Below the pieces are notes generated by a model. It was not told the origin of the DNA. It did no database searches and saw only the letters and a program-made list of their open reading frames with translations. Position numbers and translations under genes: made by a program. This document shows positions 22,918 through 30,587 of a DNA stretch of 35,619 bases, one piece after another (position 1 is the stretch's first letter; each line of letters begins with the position of its first letter). The stretch comes from Actinomycetes bacterium (GTDB lineage: Bacteria; Actinomycetota; Actinomycetes; Actinomycetales; Micrococcaceae): assembly GCA_023426375.1 (NCBI GenBank), contig JAFAAV010000094.1:1-35619 (forward strand). Reading direction: 5' to 3'.

Positions 22918-22982
22918 ATCCTAGGCACGCACGCGCCGAGCACCAGGCAACTCAGCGGATGTGCAGTACGAGTTCCTAGACT
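22918..22982. promoter_or_regulatory. Divergent leaderless promoters for the A24 peptidase and 22989 genes
   Basis: On the minus strand TAGGAT (22923-22918) lies seven bases before ATG 22910. On the plus strand TAGACT (22977-22982) lies six bases before ATG 22989. Both genes lack ribosome binding sites. The two -10 boxes are 53 bases apart, so the -35 regions overlap back to back. No good -35 hexamer is seen. Confidence 0.5.
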
Positions 22983-22988
22983 GGGGGC

Positions 22989-23759
22989 ATGAGCGCACCG
23001 TGGGATTCTCGCCCCGCCCGAGTGACCGTACCGGCCAATCAGTTCGCTGCGCTGTGCCGGTCGTCCCCGTGGCGGTGGGACACGCTGCAGTTCTCGTTGT
23101 ACTGGATGGAACGCGACGATCAGCCAGCAGCGCTTCCGGTTCGCGCGTGGCTCAGGCGCCCCTCGGATCTGCGCGTCGAGACGTTGCAGGGCAAGCTGCT
23201 CTATACGGCGACGTCGCTCGAGAAGTCCCGCGACGACTTCTACGTTGCCGCCACCCCCAAATCCTGGCTGCTACCACCCGCGCTCGTGACCCCGGTCTAC
23301 ACCGACGAAGGCCTGGTTTGGCGCCGCCCCGAGGCCGCCTACGGTGATCCCATGTTCGGAGGTGGCCGTTGGCAAGCGGTCCTCGATCCGGTCGAATGCG
23401 TGGGCCCCGCGCCCATTCCCAACAATTTGCCCGAACAGCGACCGTCCAATCTCACGGACGTGGTGGAAGGTCGCTTCGCGAACCGGAAGGTGTGGCTCGC
23501 GACCGTCACCCCGCGAACGCGCTACCGCCCCTTCACTCCGGAGCATCCCCTGGCACCCGGCCCCACACGCATTGCCGTGGATACGGCAACCGGCGTGTGT
23601 GTCTATTCCAAGGTGCTCGACGGCCCCTTTGCTGGCCAGGGGCACAAGCTGGGCATCGAGGCCGTGGACGACTATCTACTCGACGACCTCTTCACGGACA
23701 TGGACTTCAACCTCACGGATGTCTCGGACCACGTGCCGTGGCCGATTCCGTTGGGCTGA
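22989..23759 (+). CDS. Conserved actinobacterial protein of unknown function
   Basis: I recognise this 256-aa type only as a conserved actinobacterial hypothetical. It has no signal peptide or membrane segment and looks like a soluble globular protein. Features that look conserved are PWRWDTLQFSLYW near residue 27, VRAWLRRPSDLRVET at 50-65, a Trp/Pro-rich middle (TPVYTDEGLVWRRPEAAYGDPMFGG) and DYLLDDLFTDMDF near the end. The ATG at 22989 is leaderless. It ends 13 bases before a strong bidirectional hairpin and converges with phoH2. Nothing in the sequence points to a catalytic residue set. Confidence 0.8.
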   Translation: MSAPWDSRPARVTVPANQFAALCRSSPWRWDTLQFSLYWMERDDQPAALPVRAWLRRPSDLRVETLQGKLLYTATSLEKSRDDFYVAATPKSWLLPPALVTPVYTDEGLVWRRPEAAYGDPMFGGGRWQAVLDPVECVGPAPIPNNLPEQRPSNLTDVVEGRFANRKVWLATVTPRTRYRPFTPEHPLAPGPTRIAVDTATGVCVYSKVLDGPFAGQGHKLGIEAVDDYLLDDLFTDMDFNLTDVSDHVPWPIPLG

Positions 23760-23772
23760 TGCATTCGAGGGA

Positions 23773-23819
23773 CGACGCCGCCCGGTGACCTGCGTCAAAC
23801 AGGACACCGAGCGGCGTCG
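23773..23819. terminator. Bidirectional hairpin between the 22989 gene and phoH2
   Basis: Perfect 9-bp arms CGACGCCGC (23773-23781) and GCGGCGTCG (23811-23819) enclose further pairing (CGGTG / ACCG and CCTG / CAGG) around a small loop. It lies between two convergent stops. Only short A/T runs flank it (CAAAAG), as is common for actinobacterial terminators. Confidence 0.7.
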
Positions 23820-23840
23820 GCATCAAAAGAAGCTTGCGAA

Positions 23841-25187
23841 CTACACGTCCGAACGCTCCAGAACGTCGGTGACGAGCGCGGCGATCGGCGAGCGCTCGGA
23901 ACGGTTCAGGGTCATGTGACCGAACAGTGGCTGGCCCTTGAGAGCTTCGACCACGGCGATGATGCCGTCGTGGCGACCCACGCGTAGGTTGTCGCGCTGT
24001 GCGACGTCGTGGGTGAGGACGACCTTGGAGTTCTGCCCGATTCGCGAGAGCGCGGTGAGGAGCACGTTGCGTTCCAGGGACTGTGCCTCGTCCACGATCA
24101 CGAATGCGTCGTGCAGGGACCGGCCACGGATGTGGGTCAGGGGCAGTACCTCGAGCATTCCGCGGGCCACGACCTCCTCGACCACGGTGGTTGAGACGAC
24201 CGATGAGAGTGTGTCGAAGACCGCCTGGCCCCAGGGGTTCATCTTCTCTTCCTCGGTGCCCGGCAGGTACCCCAGGTCCTGGCCACCCACGGCGTAGAGC
24301 GGGCGGAACACCATGATCTTGCGATGCTCCCGGCGCTCCAACACCGTCTCCAGACCGGCGCACAAGGCCAGTGCGGACTTGCCGGTGCCGGCGCGGCCGC
24401 CCAGGGACACGATGCCCACCTCGGGGTCCAGGAGCAGGTCGATCGCGAGTCGCTGCTCGGCAGAACGGCCGTGCAGTCCGAACACATCGCGGTCAGCACG
24501 AACCAGGCGGGTACTGCCGTCGTCGTGCAGCCGACCCAGCGCGTGCCCCTTGGACGAGTGCAGGATGAGGCCCGTGTTCGTGGGCATCCCGGCAGTCTGT
24601 TCCAGGTGCACCTGGGATTCGGCGTAGAGCTGCTCAAGCTCTTCATCCGTGACGTTGAGGGTTGCTGTGCCGCTGTATTCATCATCGGTGCCTACCCACT
24701 CGGCACGGTACTCATCCGCCTCGAGCCCCAGTGCGGAGGCCTTCACACGCATCGGCAGGTCCTTGGACACCACGCACACGTCGTGGCCCTCTTGTGCCAG
24801 GTTCTTGGCCACGGACAGAATCCGTGAATCGTTGTCCTTGAGCCGGAAGCTCTGCGGCAGGACGGTGTCCGCTACGTGGTTGAGCTCCACGACCAGGCAA
24901 CCACCGCTGGTACCCAACGGAATGGGATGGTCCAGTCCCCCGTGCTCCACGCGCAGATCGTCCAAGAGCCGCAGAGCCTTGCGAGCGAAGAACCCCAGTT
25001 CGGGATCGTGGCGCTTCGCCTCGAGCTCAGAGATGACCACCACCGGCAGCACCACGCGGTGCTCGGCGAAACGGAGGATGGCGCGGGGATCGGACAACAG
25101 GACAGACGTATCAATCACGTAGGAACGTACCGTTTGGGCCGTGGCCGGGGTGGACGGTGCGACTACGGATTCGGTGCTGACGGTCAT
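23841..25187 (-). CDS. phoH2: PIN-PhoH fusion (PhoH2-type RNA helicase/ribonuclease)
   Basis: This 448-aa protein joins an N-terminal PIN ribonuclease domain to a PhoH ATPase. PIN acidic residues are visible in SYVIDTSVLLSD, SELEAKRHD, KDNDSRIL and SKDLPMR. The PhoH part has the Walker A GRAGTGKSAL, FVIVDEAQSLE (Walker B) and LTHDVAQRDN. Mycobacterial PhoH2 of this architecture unwinds and cuts RNA and is paired with a small antitoxin-like gene, phoAT, immediately upstream. Here no such ORF is present in the 124 bases before the start. ATG at 25187 has GGAAGG five bases upstream; an in-frame GTG at 25211 is less likely. It follows the cis-prenyltransferase gene, as in the mycobacterial Rv1086-Rv1095 region. 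The synthetic role in the cell is unclear. Confidence 0.93.
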   Translation of the reverse strand: MTVSTESVVAPSTPATAQTVRSYVIDTSVLLSDPRAILRFAEHRVVLPVVVISELEAKRHDPELGFFARKALRLLDDLRVEHGGLDHPIPLGTSGGCLVVELNHVADTVLPQSFRLKDNDSRILSVAKNLAQEGHDVCVVSKDLPMRVKASALGLEADEYRAEWVGTDDEYSGTATLNVTDEELEQLYAESQVHLEQTAGMPTNTGLILHSSKGHALGRLHDDGSTRLVRADRDVFGLHGRSAEQRLAIDLLLDPEVGIVSLGGRAGTGKSALALCAGLETVLERREHRKIMVFRPLYAVGGQDLGYLPGTEEEKMNPWGQAVFDTLSSVVSTTVVEEVVARGMLEVLPLTHIRGRSLHDAFVIVDEAQSLERNVLLTALSRIGQNSKVVLTHDVAQRDNLRVGRHDGIIAVVEALKGQPLFGHMTLNRSERSPIAALVTDVLERSDV

Positions 25188-25210
25188 GGAAACCTTCCGA
25201 CGTTGGGTCA

Positions 25211-25240
25211 CAACCGGTTGCTCAGGGGTTACCGGTTGCT
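25211..25240. repeat. Direct repeat upstream of phoH2
   Basis: ACCGGTTGCT occurs at 25213-25222 and 25231-25240, 18 bases apart, and the first copy is part of the palindrome CAACCGGTTG (25211-25220). The pair lies 24 to 53 bases upstream of the phoH2 start, where a regulator or leader structure could act. Confidence 0.35.
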
Positions 25241-25311
25241 TTCAACGTAGGGACCGTAAAGATGCGCAAGTCACACTCGCGGTGAACGGCGCGTGAATTC
25301 GGGCTGGGGAC

Positions 25312-26073
25312 TCAGTTGCCGAAGCGCCGCTGACGAGTGGCGTAATTCCGCAGGGCACGCAGGAAGTCCACGCGGCGGAAGTCCGGCCACAGGGCCTCAC
25401 AGAAGTAGAACTCGCTGTAGGCCGACTGCCACATGAGGAACCCGGAGAGCCGTTGCTCCCCGGAAGTACGGATCAGCAGGTCCGGGTCCGGTTGGCCGCG
25501 GGTGTAGAGGCGCGCGGAAATGTCGTCCACGGACAGGGTCTCGGCGAGCGCCTCTACCGAATCCCCGCGGTCTCGAGTGTCGCGAATGACTTCGCGAACG
25601 GCGTCGACAATTTCCTGCCGCCCGCCGTAGCCCACCGCGATGTTCAGGTGCGGGCCGGGGTTGTTCGCGGTAGATTCCGCAATGCACTCGACCTGATCCC
25701 GTAACCGAGGGGGCAGAGAACCCAACGCTCCGACCGGTTGGATCCGGCATAGCGCCTCGTCCTGCAACTGAGTCACGAGCCCCGAAATGATTTCGATCAG
25801 AGCCGTAAGCTCTTCCTGCGGCCGCTTTAGATTCTCAGTGGAAAGGATGTAGAGGGTGACCACGTCAATGTTGAGATCCGCACACCAGCGCAAGAACTCC
25901 ACGATCTTCTGGGCACCAGCTTTGTGACCGTCAGCGGTTGAGGCACCGAACTGGCGAGCCCACCGGCGGTTGCCATCCACCAGGACACCCACGTGATGCG
26001 GCAGGGTGTCCTCTTTCAGGCTGCTGGCCAGGCGCGACTCGTACAGCGAGTACAGCGGACGAGGCAGTTTCAC
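25312..26073 (-). CDS. uppS: Short-chain cis-prenyltransferase (UppS family)
   Basis: This 253-aa protein is a (Z)-isoprenyl diphosphate synthase. It has the substrate motif VLVDGNRRWAR with Asp33, then YILSTENLKRP, and the C-terminal PDLLIRTSGEQRLSGFLMWQSAYSEFYF, all characteristic. Position beside hemolysin III matches Rv1086, a Z,E-farnesyl diphosphate synthase that makes the starter for decaprenyl phosphate, rather than the longer-chain enzyme encoded elsewhere. Whether this one stops at C15 or makes undecaprenyl diphosphate cannot be read from sequence. GTG at 26073 has GGGAGG nine bases upstream. A 15-codon leaderless ORF (26070-26117) ends with TGA overlapping this GTG. The promoter is shared with hlyIII. 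Confidence 0.93.
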   Translation of the reverse strand: MKLPRPLYSLYESRLASSLKEDTLPHHVGVLVDGNRRWARQFGASTADGHKAGAQKIVEFLRWCADLNIDVVTLYILSTENLKRPQEELTALIEIISGLVTQLQDEALCRIQPVGALGSLPPRLRDQVECIAESTANNPGPHLNIAVGYGGRQEIVDAVREVIRDTRDRGDSVEALAETLSVDDISARLYTRGQPDPDLLIRTSGEQRLSGFLMWQSAYSEFYFCEALWPDFRRVDFLRALRNYATRQRRFGN

Positions 26074-26117
26074 CGTAGAGATCCTCCCCTGTTTCGACTG
26101 GGCCAACACACAACCAT
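26070..26117 (-). CDS. Possible 15-codon leader peptide overlapping the uppS start
   Basis: ATG at 26117 lies seven bases after TAGTTT and would be translated from the first base of the transcript. It encodes MVVCWPSRNRGGSLR and stops at TGA overlapping the uppS GTG (GTGA). The uppS ribosome binding site lies inside this ORF. It may control uppS initiation; the peptide itself is unlikely to have a function. Confidence 0.35.
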   Translation of the reverse strand: MVVCWPSRNRGGSLR

Positions 26118-26123
26118 GCCCTC

Positions 26124-26130
26124 TAAACTA
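26124..26130. promoter_or_regulatory. Bidirectional promoter, coincident -10 boxes, uppS / hlyIII
   Basis: TAAACT (26124-26129, plus) and TAGTTT (26130-26125, minus) occupy the same seven bases. Each is followed, after six and seven bases respectively, by an ATG opening a short ORF that leads to hlyIII or uppS. This is the second such coincident pair in the window. No strong -35 box was found on either side. Confidence 0.5.
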
Positions 26131-26135
26131 CCCGT

Positions 26136-26216
26136 ATGGGCAGCCGCCGGTGGTCAAGCGAATCCCCAAACACACCCGTGTTCGCTCCGGCTGGCAGCGG
26201 AGAAAGTGACTGGTGA
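26136..26216 (+). CDS. Possible 26-codon leader ORF abutting hlyIII
   Basis: ATG at 26136 lies six bases after TAAACT. The 26-codon Ser-rich ORF ends in TGA at 26214-26216, and the hlyIII ATG follows after a single base (TGA-T-ATG). hlyIII has no well-spaced ribosome binding site, so reinitiation from this ORF is plausible. Confidence 0.35.
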   Translation: MGSRRWSSESPNTPVFAPAGSGESDW

Positions 26217-26217
26217 T

Positions 26218-26931
26218 ATGACGCGCGGCAACAGTACCCGCACCGGGTCCACGGTGCACCGGGCCACGGAGAGCCTGAGTGCGGCGGCGGAGCGAATCAT
26301 CGAGAAGAAGCCCGCGTGGCGCGGCTGGATCCACGCCGGATTCGCCCCGGTAGCGCTGGCTCTCGGCCTGATCTCGGTGTTCCTGGCACCCACCACGGAT
26401 TTGCGCATTGCGTGCGTGGTGTACTCGATCACCGCCGTGATGCTCTTTGGCACCTCTGCCGTGTACCACCGCTTCTACTGGGGCCCCCGCATGAACGCGG
26501 TGCTGCGCCGGCTGGACCACTCCAACATCGCCTTGGTCATCGCGGGCACCTACACCCCCCTGGCCGTTGCGTTATTGTCCCCGAGCGCGGCCCAGGTGCT
26601 GCTGATCATCATCTGGTCCCTGGGTGCGGCCCTCGTGATCTTCCGCGTCTTCTGGATGCACGCCCCGCGCTGGCTCTACACCCCGCTCTACATCATCATG
26701 GGTTGCCTGTCGCTGGTGTATCTCCCAGCGTATTTTGCCGCGAACGTCCCGGCCACCCTCCTGGTGATCGCCGGCGGCGTCTTCTACATCGGCGGGGCCG
26801 TCTGCTACGCACTCAAACGCCCGCACCTGCTGCCCACGGTCTTCAGCTTCCACGAGGTGTTCCACGCCTGCACGATCCTGGGCTTCGTCTGCCACTACAT
26901 CGCGATCATGCTGGCCATGTTCATGGGCTAA
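26218..26931 (+). CDS. Hemolysin III / PAQR family membrane protein
   Basis: This 237-aa protein belongs to the HlyIII branch of the PAQR family, seven-helix membrane proteins that bind metal; despite the name most are not toxins. The metal-site pattern is seen in LFGTSAVYHRFYW (Ser and His, helix 2), RRLDHSNIALVIAGTYTP (Asp/His region) and SFHEVFHACTILGFVCHYIA (two more His near the C-terminus). The first 35 residues are hydrophilic. ATG at 26218 was chosen; in-frame upstream starts at 26116 and 25993 cross the promoter or the uppS gene. It is divergent from uppS, as Rv1085c is from Rv1086, and converges with the DUF255 gene across 37 bases. Confidence 0.9.
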   Translation: MTRGNSTRTGSTVHRATESLSAAAERIIEKKPAWRGWIHAGFAPVALALGLISVFLAPTTDLRIACVVYSITAVMLFGTSAVYHRFYWGPRMNAVLRRLDHSNIALVIAGTYTPLAVALLSPSAAQVLLIIIWSLGAALVIFRVFWMHAPRWLYTPLYIIMGCLSLVYLPAYFAANVPATLLVIAGGVFYIGGAVCYALKRPHLLPTVFSFHEVFHACTILGFVCHYIAIMLAMFMG

Positions 26932-26968
26932 CGCGTCTTTTCCATCATCACGCCCGACGACGACGCCG

Positions 26969-29023
26969 CTACGCCCGGTCCAGGAGCTCAATCACCTTTT
27001 CCGGCGAGCGCACCGGCAGTTCGCACTGACCGTTGCGACACAGCCAGACAGCGAACTCATCGCTTGATGCTTCGGGTACACCGTAGGGCGCGTGCTCCTC
27101 ACCCAGCACCAGGACGTCCGTGACCCGACGTTCACCGGCGCTCGACTGCACCTGTTCCCAATCCGCGTCGCTCGCGTGCACCACTTCGAGCAGCGCGGGC
27201 GGCTGGGCACGCAGCAACCACGCGTGCAGGGTGCCCCCGGCCGCGGTCGCCGCACGAGTGGCCAACCCCTGTGCCGGTTTCACCAACAGGTCCACCAGCT
27301 CATGGCTCGAGCGCTCCGCGACCTCGGGCTGACCGAGCAGCACGAGCCACCGGGCCAGGCACGACTGGGCCGACGCCGCGACGTCGTCGAACGGGTCCGC
27401 CTGGCCCGTGGCACCCGCGGCGACCAGAACGGCATCCGGTTCCGCCGAATCCATGGGGGTGTCCCCGCGCATGAACTTCTCGACCGTCGCCCGCGCCAAC
27501 TCCAAACTGCGGGCGTACCACTGCTCGAGTCCAGTGGCCCGATAGAGGGCCAGAAACGCCAAGCCCGCCCGCACGTAATCCTCGAGCTGCCCATCGTGTG
27601 GATCCACGGTTCCCTGACGGGACGTGCGCGCCAAGGTCTTGGTCTCCGCGTTCCAGTGCCACGTCCAGACGAACTCAGCGGCCCATTCGGAGGTCTCCAA
27701 CCACTCCGGGCGGTCCAGCAGAACCGCGGCCTCCGCGAGCGCTTCGATGGCCATGCCGTTCCACGCGGTCACCACCTTGTCGTCGCGCTCCGGGGGCGTG
27801 CGCTGCTCGCGTTGCTCCCACAGCTCTTCTCGAACGTTCTGATCCAGGATCCCGGTGACGGAGCCGGATTCGCCCCAGCCGGCCACGGCGGGCCGTGGTT
27901 CGCCGACGTCGCCGCGAGAGAACGTGTAATACGCACCTTCGCGCTCCGCTCCCGGAGTGACAGGATCACTGTCTGCGTCCAAGGAGGCGGCGATCGCGCC
28001 CTGTTCCGTGATCATGTCGCGGGCCAGCCAGGTCACGATGCCCTCGGCCGCGTTCCGGTACCTCGCGGCACGAACAGGGTCGGTTCCGCGCTTCTCTAGA
28101 TACCGAGCGGTGTGCGCGAGCACCCTCAGTAACTGGGCATTGTCGTAGAGCATCTTCTCGTAATGCGGGAGTGACCAGTCGGGAGTCACCGAGTAGCGGA
28201 AGAATCCCCCGCCCACGTGATCGTGGAGCGCTCCGGTGACCATGGCGTCCAGGGTGGCTGTGAGCAGTTCGGCCGCGCGAGCGGACAGGTCGCCATCGCG
28301 GGATGCCAACAACACCAGCGCTTCGAGCATCGGGGACGGCGGGAACTTGGGGCCGTTACCGAAGCCCTCATGCGTGGAATCACGCGCCACCTCGAGGGCG
28401 TCCAGCCACGGACCGATCAACTGCGATTCCTGGTGGGCAATATCCCCCGAAGGATCCGGAGCCTCGACCTGCACCGGCCCCGCCGTGTGCCGGTCCGTTC
28501 CAAGCATGGACGCAACAGCCTCCGGGTGGCGTTGCAGTGCATCCGTGACCGATTGCGCGCCCTGAAGCACTTGCTCCCGGCGTTCGCTCCACGCGTCGTT
28601 TACCGCGTGCAGCACCTGCGTAAACGAGGGCCTGCCCCGCATGGGTCGCGGCGGATAATAAGTGCCCGCGTGGAACGCCTGACCCTGCGGGGTCAGGAAC
28701 ACCGTCATGGGCCACCCACCCTGCTGAGTCAGCAACTGGGTCGCGGACATGTACAGGGCATCCACATCGGGGCGTTGTTCGCGGTCCACTTTGATGGCCA
28801 CGAAGTGCTCATTGAGGTACTCCCCCACCTCTGGGTCCTCGAAGGATTCGTGTGCCATCACGTGACACCAGTGGCACGCGGCGTAGCCCACGGACAACAA
28901 CACGGGCACGTCACGCGTGCGAGCCTCGGCGAAGGCAGCCGGCCCGAACTCCCACCAGTCCACGGGGTTCTGGGCGTGCTGCAGCAGATACGGGCTGGTG
29001 GATTTGGCGAGCTTGTTGGTCAT
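26969..29023 (-). CDS. Thioredoxin-domain DUF255 protein (YyaL/SPATA20 family)
   Basis: This 684-aa protein is a DUF255 family member. The N-terminal 165 residues form a thioredoxin-like domain with SPYLLQHAQNPVDWW and the CHWCH motif (Cys50, Cys53). MAHESFEDPEVGEYLN, VDREQRPDVD and GGWPMTVFLTPQG are the family hallmarks. The rest is an alpha/alpha toroid related to N-acylglucosamine epimerases (GGGFFRYSVTPDWSLPHYEKMLYDNAQLLR, KVVTAWNGMAIEAL). The length is close to the usual 650-700. Its biochemical role is unknown. A TTATGC/CATCGT promoter with 17-base spacing sits six bases from the ATG at 29023, which lacks a ribosome binding site. It matches Rv1084 in the mycobacterial cluster. Confidence 0.92.
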   Translation of the reverse strand: MTNKLAKSTSPYLLQHAQNPVDWWEFGPAAFAEARTRDVPVLLSVGYAACHWCHVMAHESFEDPEVGEYLNEHFVAIKVDREQRPDVDALYMSATQLLTQQGGWPMTVFLTPQGQAFHAGTYYPPRPMRGRPSFTQVLHAVNDAWSERREQVLQGAQSVTDALQRHPEAVASMLGTDRHTAGPVQVEAPDPSGDIAHQESQLIGPWLDALEVARDSTHEGFGNGPKFPPSPMLEALVLLASRDGDLSARAAELLTATLDAMVTGALHDHVGGGFFRYSVTPDWSLPHYEKMLYDNAQLLRVLAHTARYLEKRGTDPVRAARYRNAAEGIVTWLARDMITEQGAIAASLDADSDPVTPGAEREGAYYTFSRGDVGEPRPAVAGWGESGSVTGILDQNVREELWEQREQRTPPERDDKVVTAWNGMAIEALAEAAVLLDRPEWLETSEWAAEFVWTWHWNAETKTLARTSRQGTVDPHDGQLEDYVRAGLAFLALYRATGLEQWYARSLELARATVEKFMRGDTPMDSAEPDAVLVAAGATGQADPFDDVAASAQSCLARWLVLLGQPEVAERSSHELVDLLVKPAQGLATRAATAAGGTLHAWLLRAQPPALLEVVHASDADWEQVQSSAGERRVTDVLVLGEEHAPYGVPEASSDEFAVWLCRNGQCELPVRSPEKVIELLDRA

Positions 29024-29074
29024 GACTCAACGATGTCACGAGCCCCTCACACGCATAAGGGGATCGGCCAGAAA

Positions 29075-29126
29075 AAGGGCCCGCCCGAGCCACGAATCAA
29101 GTTCTCAGCACCGGAGCGGACCCCTT
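29075..29126 (-). terminator. Terminator after the mca operon
   Basis: On the minus strand an AAGGGG-rich arm (29126-29117) pairs imperfectly with GGCGGGCCCTT (29085-29075), and TTT follows toward 29072. It lies 18 bases after the stop at 29144 and before the DUF255 promoter. The pairing has a bulge, so it is a moderate call. Confidence 0.45.
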
Positions 29127-29143
29127 CTGGTCTGGTTCAGCGA

Positions 29144-29512
29144 TCAGTCGCGACGAGCGGAGCTTCCGCCGTTCTCCCCGCGGTCCGCATCCGGTGCCGT
29201 GCGAGGGTTGGGTGCGCGAGCGGCGTCGTCGGCGTCGGAATCTGCGGATGCAACCTGACCGTCGCGGCCGTGCGCGTACCCGCCCACGCCCTCTTCCGCG
29301 GCGCGCTGCTCGGCGTACTGGGCGCGGTACCGCAACCGGCGATTGCGACGGTTGAAGTCAATGATCAGGAGAATCACCACGGCGACCAGGAAGAAGGTCG
29401 CAATGAAGCCCGCGAGCCCGGGCGACACCTGACTCGGCTCCAGGCCGGGTTTGAGGTCACCCGCGGGATTTTCCGTGGCCGCTTGAAGCAGCGCGGTGGT
29501 CAACATGTTCAC
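29144..29512 (-). CDS. Small single-pass membrane protein in operon with mca
   Basis: This 122-aa protein has one membrane helix (GLAGFIATFFLVAVVILLIIDF, about residues 31-52). A basic stretch RRNRRLRYRAQYAEQRAAEE follows, marking the cytoplasmic side, then an acidic, Gly/Asp/Ala-rich tail. It starts six bases after the mca stop. M. tuberculosis has a small membrane protein gene (Rv1083) in the same place after mca (Rv1082), so it is probably the counterpart. Function is unknown. GTG at 29512 and ATG at 29506 are both possible starts; GAAAGG lies about 11 bases before the former. Confidence 0.78.
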   Translation of the reverse strand: MNMLTTALLQAATENPAGDLKPGLEPSQVSPGLAGFIATFFLVAVVILLIIDFNRRNRRLRYRAQYAEQRAAEEGVGGYAHGRDGQVASADSDADDAARAPNPRTAPDADRGENGGSSARRD

Positions 29513-29518
29513 GGCTGG

Positions 29519-30445
29519 TTACGCCTTTCGAGGGGAAGAAGTCGGGGCGTCAGGATCGATACCGGCGAACAGATCGGTCTCAGGGATGGAGGTTTCCACG
29601 CGCGAATCCGCCAGGGAGTAGTCCTCCCACGGCCAGACCTCGGCCTGCATATCGGAAGACACCGCGAAGAACGGACCGTCCGGATCGACCTGTGTGCGGT
29701 GGCAGCGCAGGGCTGTGTCACGAGCGGAGAAGGTGTCCGGGCACTCGATCTTGGTGGTGGTTTCGTGGCGGGGCACCGGCGGACGGTGACCCTCGGGGTC
29801 GGTCTCCTGCAGTGCGGCGATGCGCTCCGCGTACGGGGACTGGAAACCGCGCTCCTCCAGCGCCTCGTGCAGCGCGATGAACCGCTCCACGTTGAAGGCG
29901 CGGTCGTAGTAGACCTTGAGCGGGGTCCAGGGCTCACCGGTACCAGGGTAGGCGTCCGGATCGCCGGCCTTGCGGTAGGCCTCCATGGACACGTTGTGCG
30001 TCTGGATGTGGTCCGGGTGCGGATAGCCGCCGTTCTCGTCATACGTGAGGATCACGTGCGGACGGAACTCGCGTACCAGCTGAACGAGCGGTGCTGCGGC
30101 GCGTTCGAGCGGCTGCAGAGCGAAGCAACCCTCGGGCAGCGGAGGCAGCGGATCACCCTCGGGCAGGCCTGAATCCGCGAACCCGATCCAGCGGTGCTCA
30201 ATGTTCAGGGCCTCGGCCGCCTGCGCCATTTCCTCGCGGCGCAATCCCGGCAGGTCACGCTCAGCCCAGGGAACGCCTTCCATCTGTGCGTTCAGGATGG
30301 AGCCCTGCTCACCACCGGTGCACGTAGCCACCATGACGCGAGCACCCAGGCCCACGTAATGAGCCATGGTTGCCGCGCCCTTACTGGACTCGTCATCCGG
30401 ATGGGCGTGGATGGCCAAGAGCCGGAGTTTCGAATAATCCGTCAC
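29519..30445 (-). CDS. mca: Mycothiol S-conjugate amidase
   Basis: This 308-aa zinc enzyme cleaves mycothiol S-conjugates, releasing a mercapturic acid for export and GlcN-inositol for mycothiol recycling. The zinc site is in AHPDDE (residues 14-19) and HPDH of ENGGYPHPDHIQTH. VATCTGGEQGSILN and the long C-terminus with FFAVSSDMQAEVWPWEDYSL favour Mca over the deacetylase MshB. GTG at 30445 has GGGAGG ten bases upstream, inside a small CGGGA / TCCCG hairpin. TAAGAT at about 30495-30500 is a likely -10. A 13-codon ORF (30442-30483) ends with TGA overlapping this GTG. It is followed by the small membrane gene and is divergent from DUF4307, as in mycobacteria. Confidence 0.95.
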   Translation of the reverse strand: MTDYSKLRLLAIHAHPDDESSKGAATMAHYVGLGARVMVATCTGGEQGSILNAQMEGVPWAERDLPGLRREEMAQAAEALNIEHRWIGFADSGLPEGDPLPPLPEGCFALQPLERAAAPLVQLVREFRPHVILTYDENGGYPHPDHIQTHNVSMEAYRKAGDPDAYPGTGEPWTPLKVYYDRAFNVERFIALHEALEERGFQSPYAERIAALQETDPEGHRPPVPRHETTTKIECPDTFSARDTALRCHRTQVDPDGPFFAVSSDMQAEVWPWEDYSLADSRVETSIPETDLFAGIDPDAPTSSPRKA

Positions 30446-30575
30446 GGAACGGGAGCCTCCCGGGTGGGGTTCGGACAAAACACAATCCTCGGTATCTTAC
30501 GCCCGTGCATCGAATTATGCTGTCGACTCCGTCACCCGCACCCCGCATTCTCAGGGGATCCCAACCCGCACTGGA

Positions 30576-30581
30576 TACAGT
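30576..30581 (+). promoter_or_regulatory. -10 box of the DUF4307 gene, leaderless start
   Basis: TACAGT lies six bases before ATG 30588, the same placement as for femX. No ribosome binding site is visible, so a leaderless transcript is likely. Confidence 0.5.
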
Positions 30582-30587
30582 GGTGCC

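Noticed and set aside
28217..30172. 651-codon plus-strand frame over DUF255, small gene and mca
   Set aside because: It spans three well-supported minus-strand genes and a terminator, and its translation has no recognisable domain.
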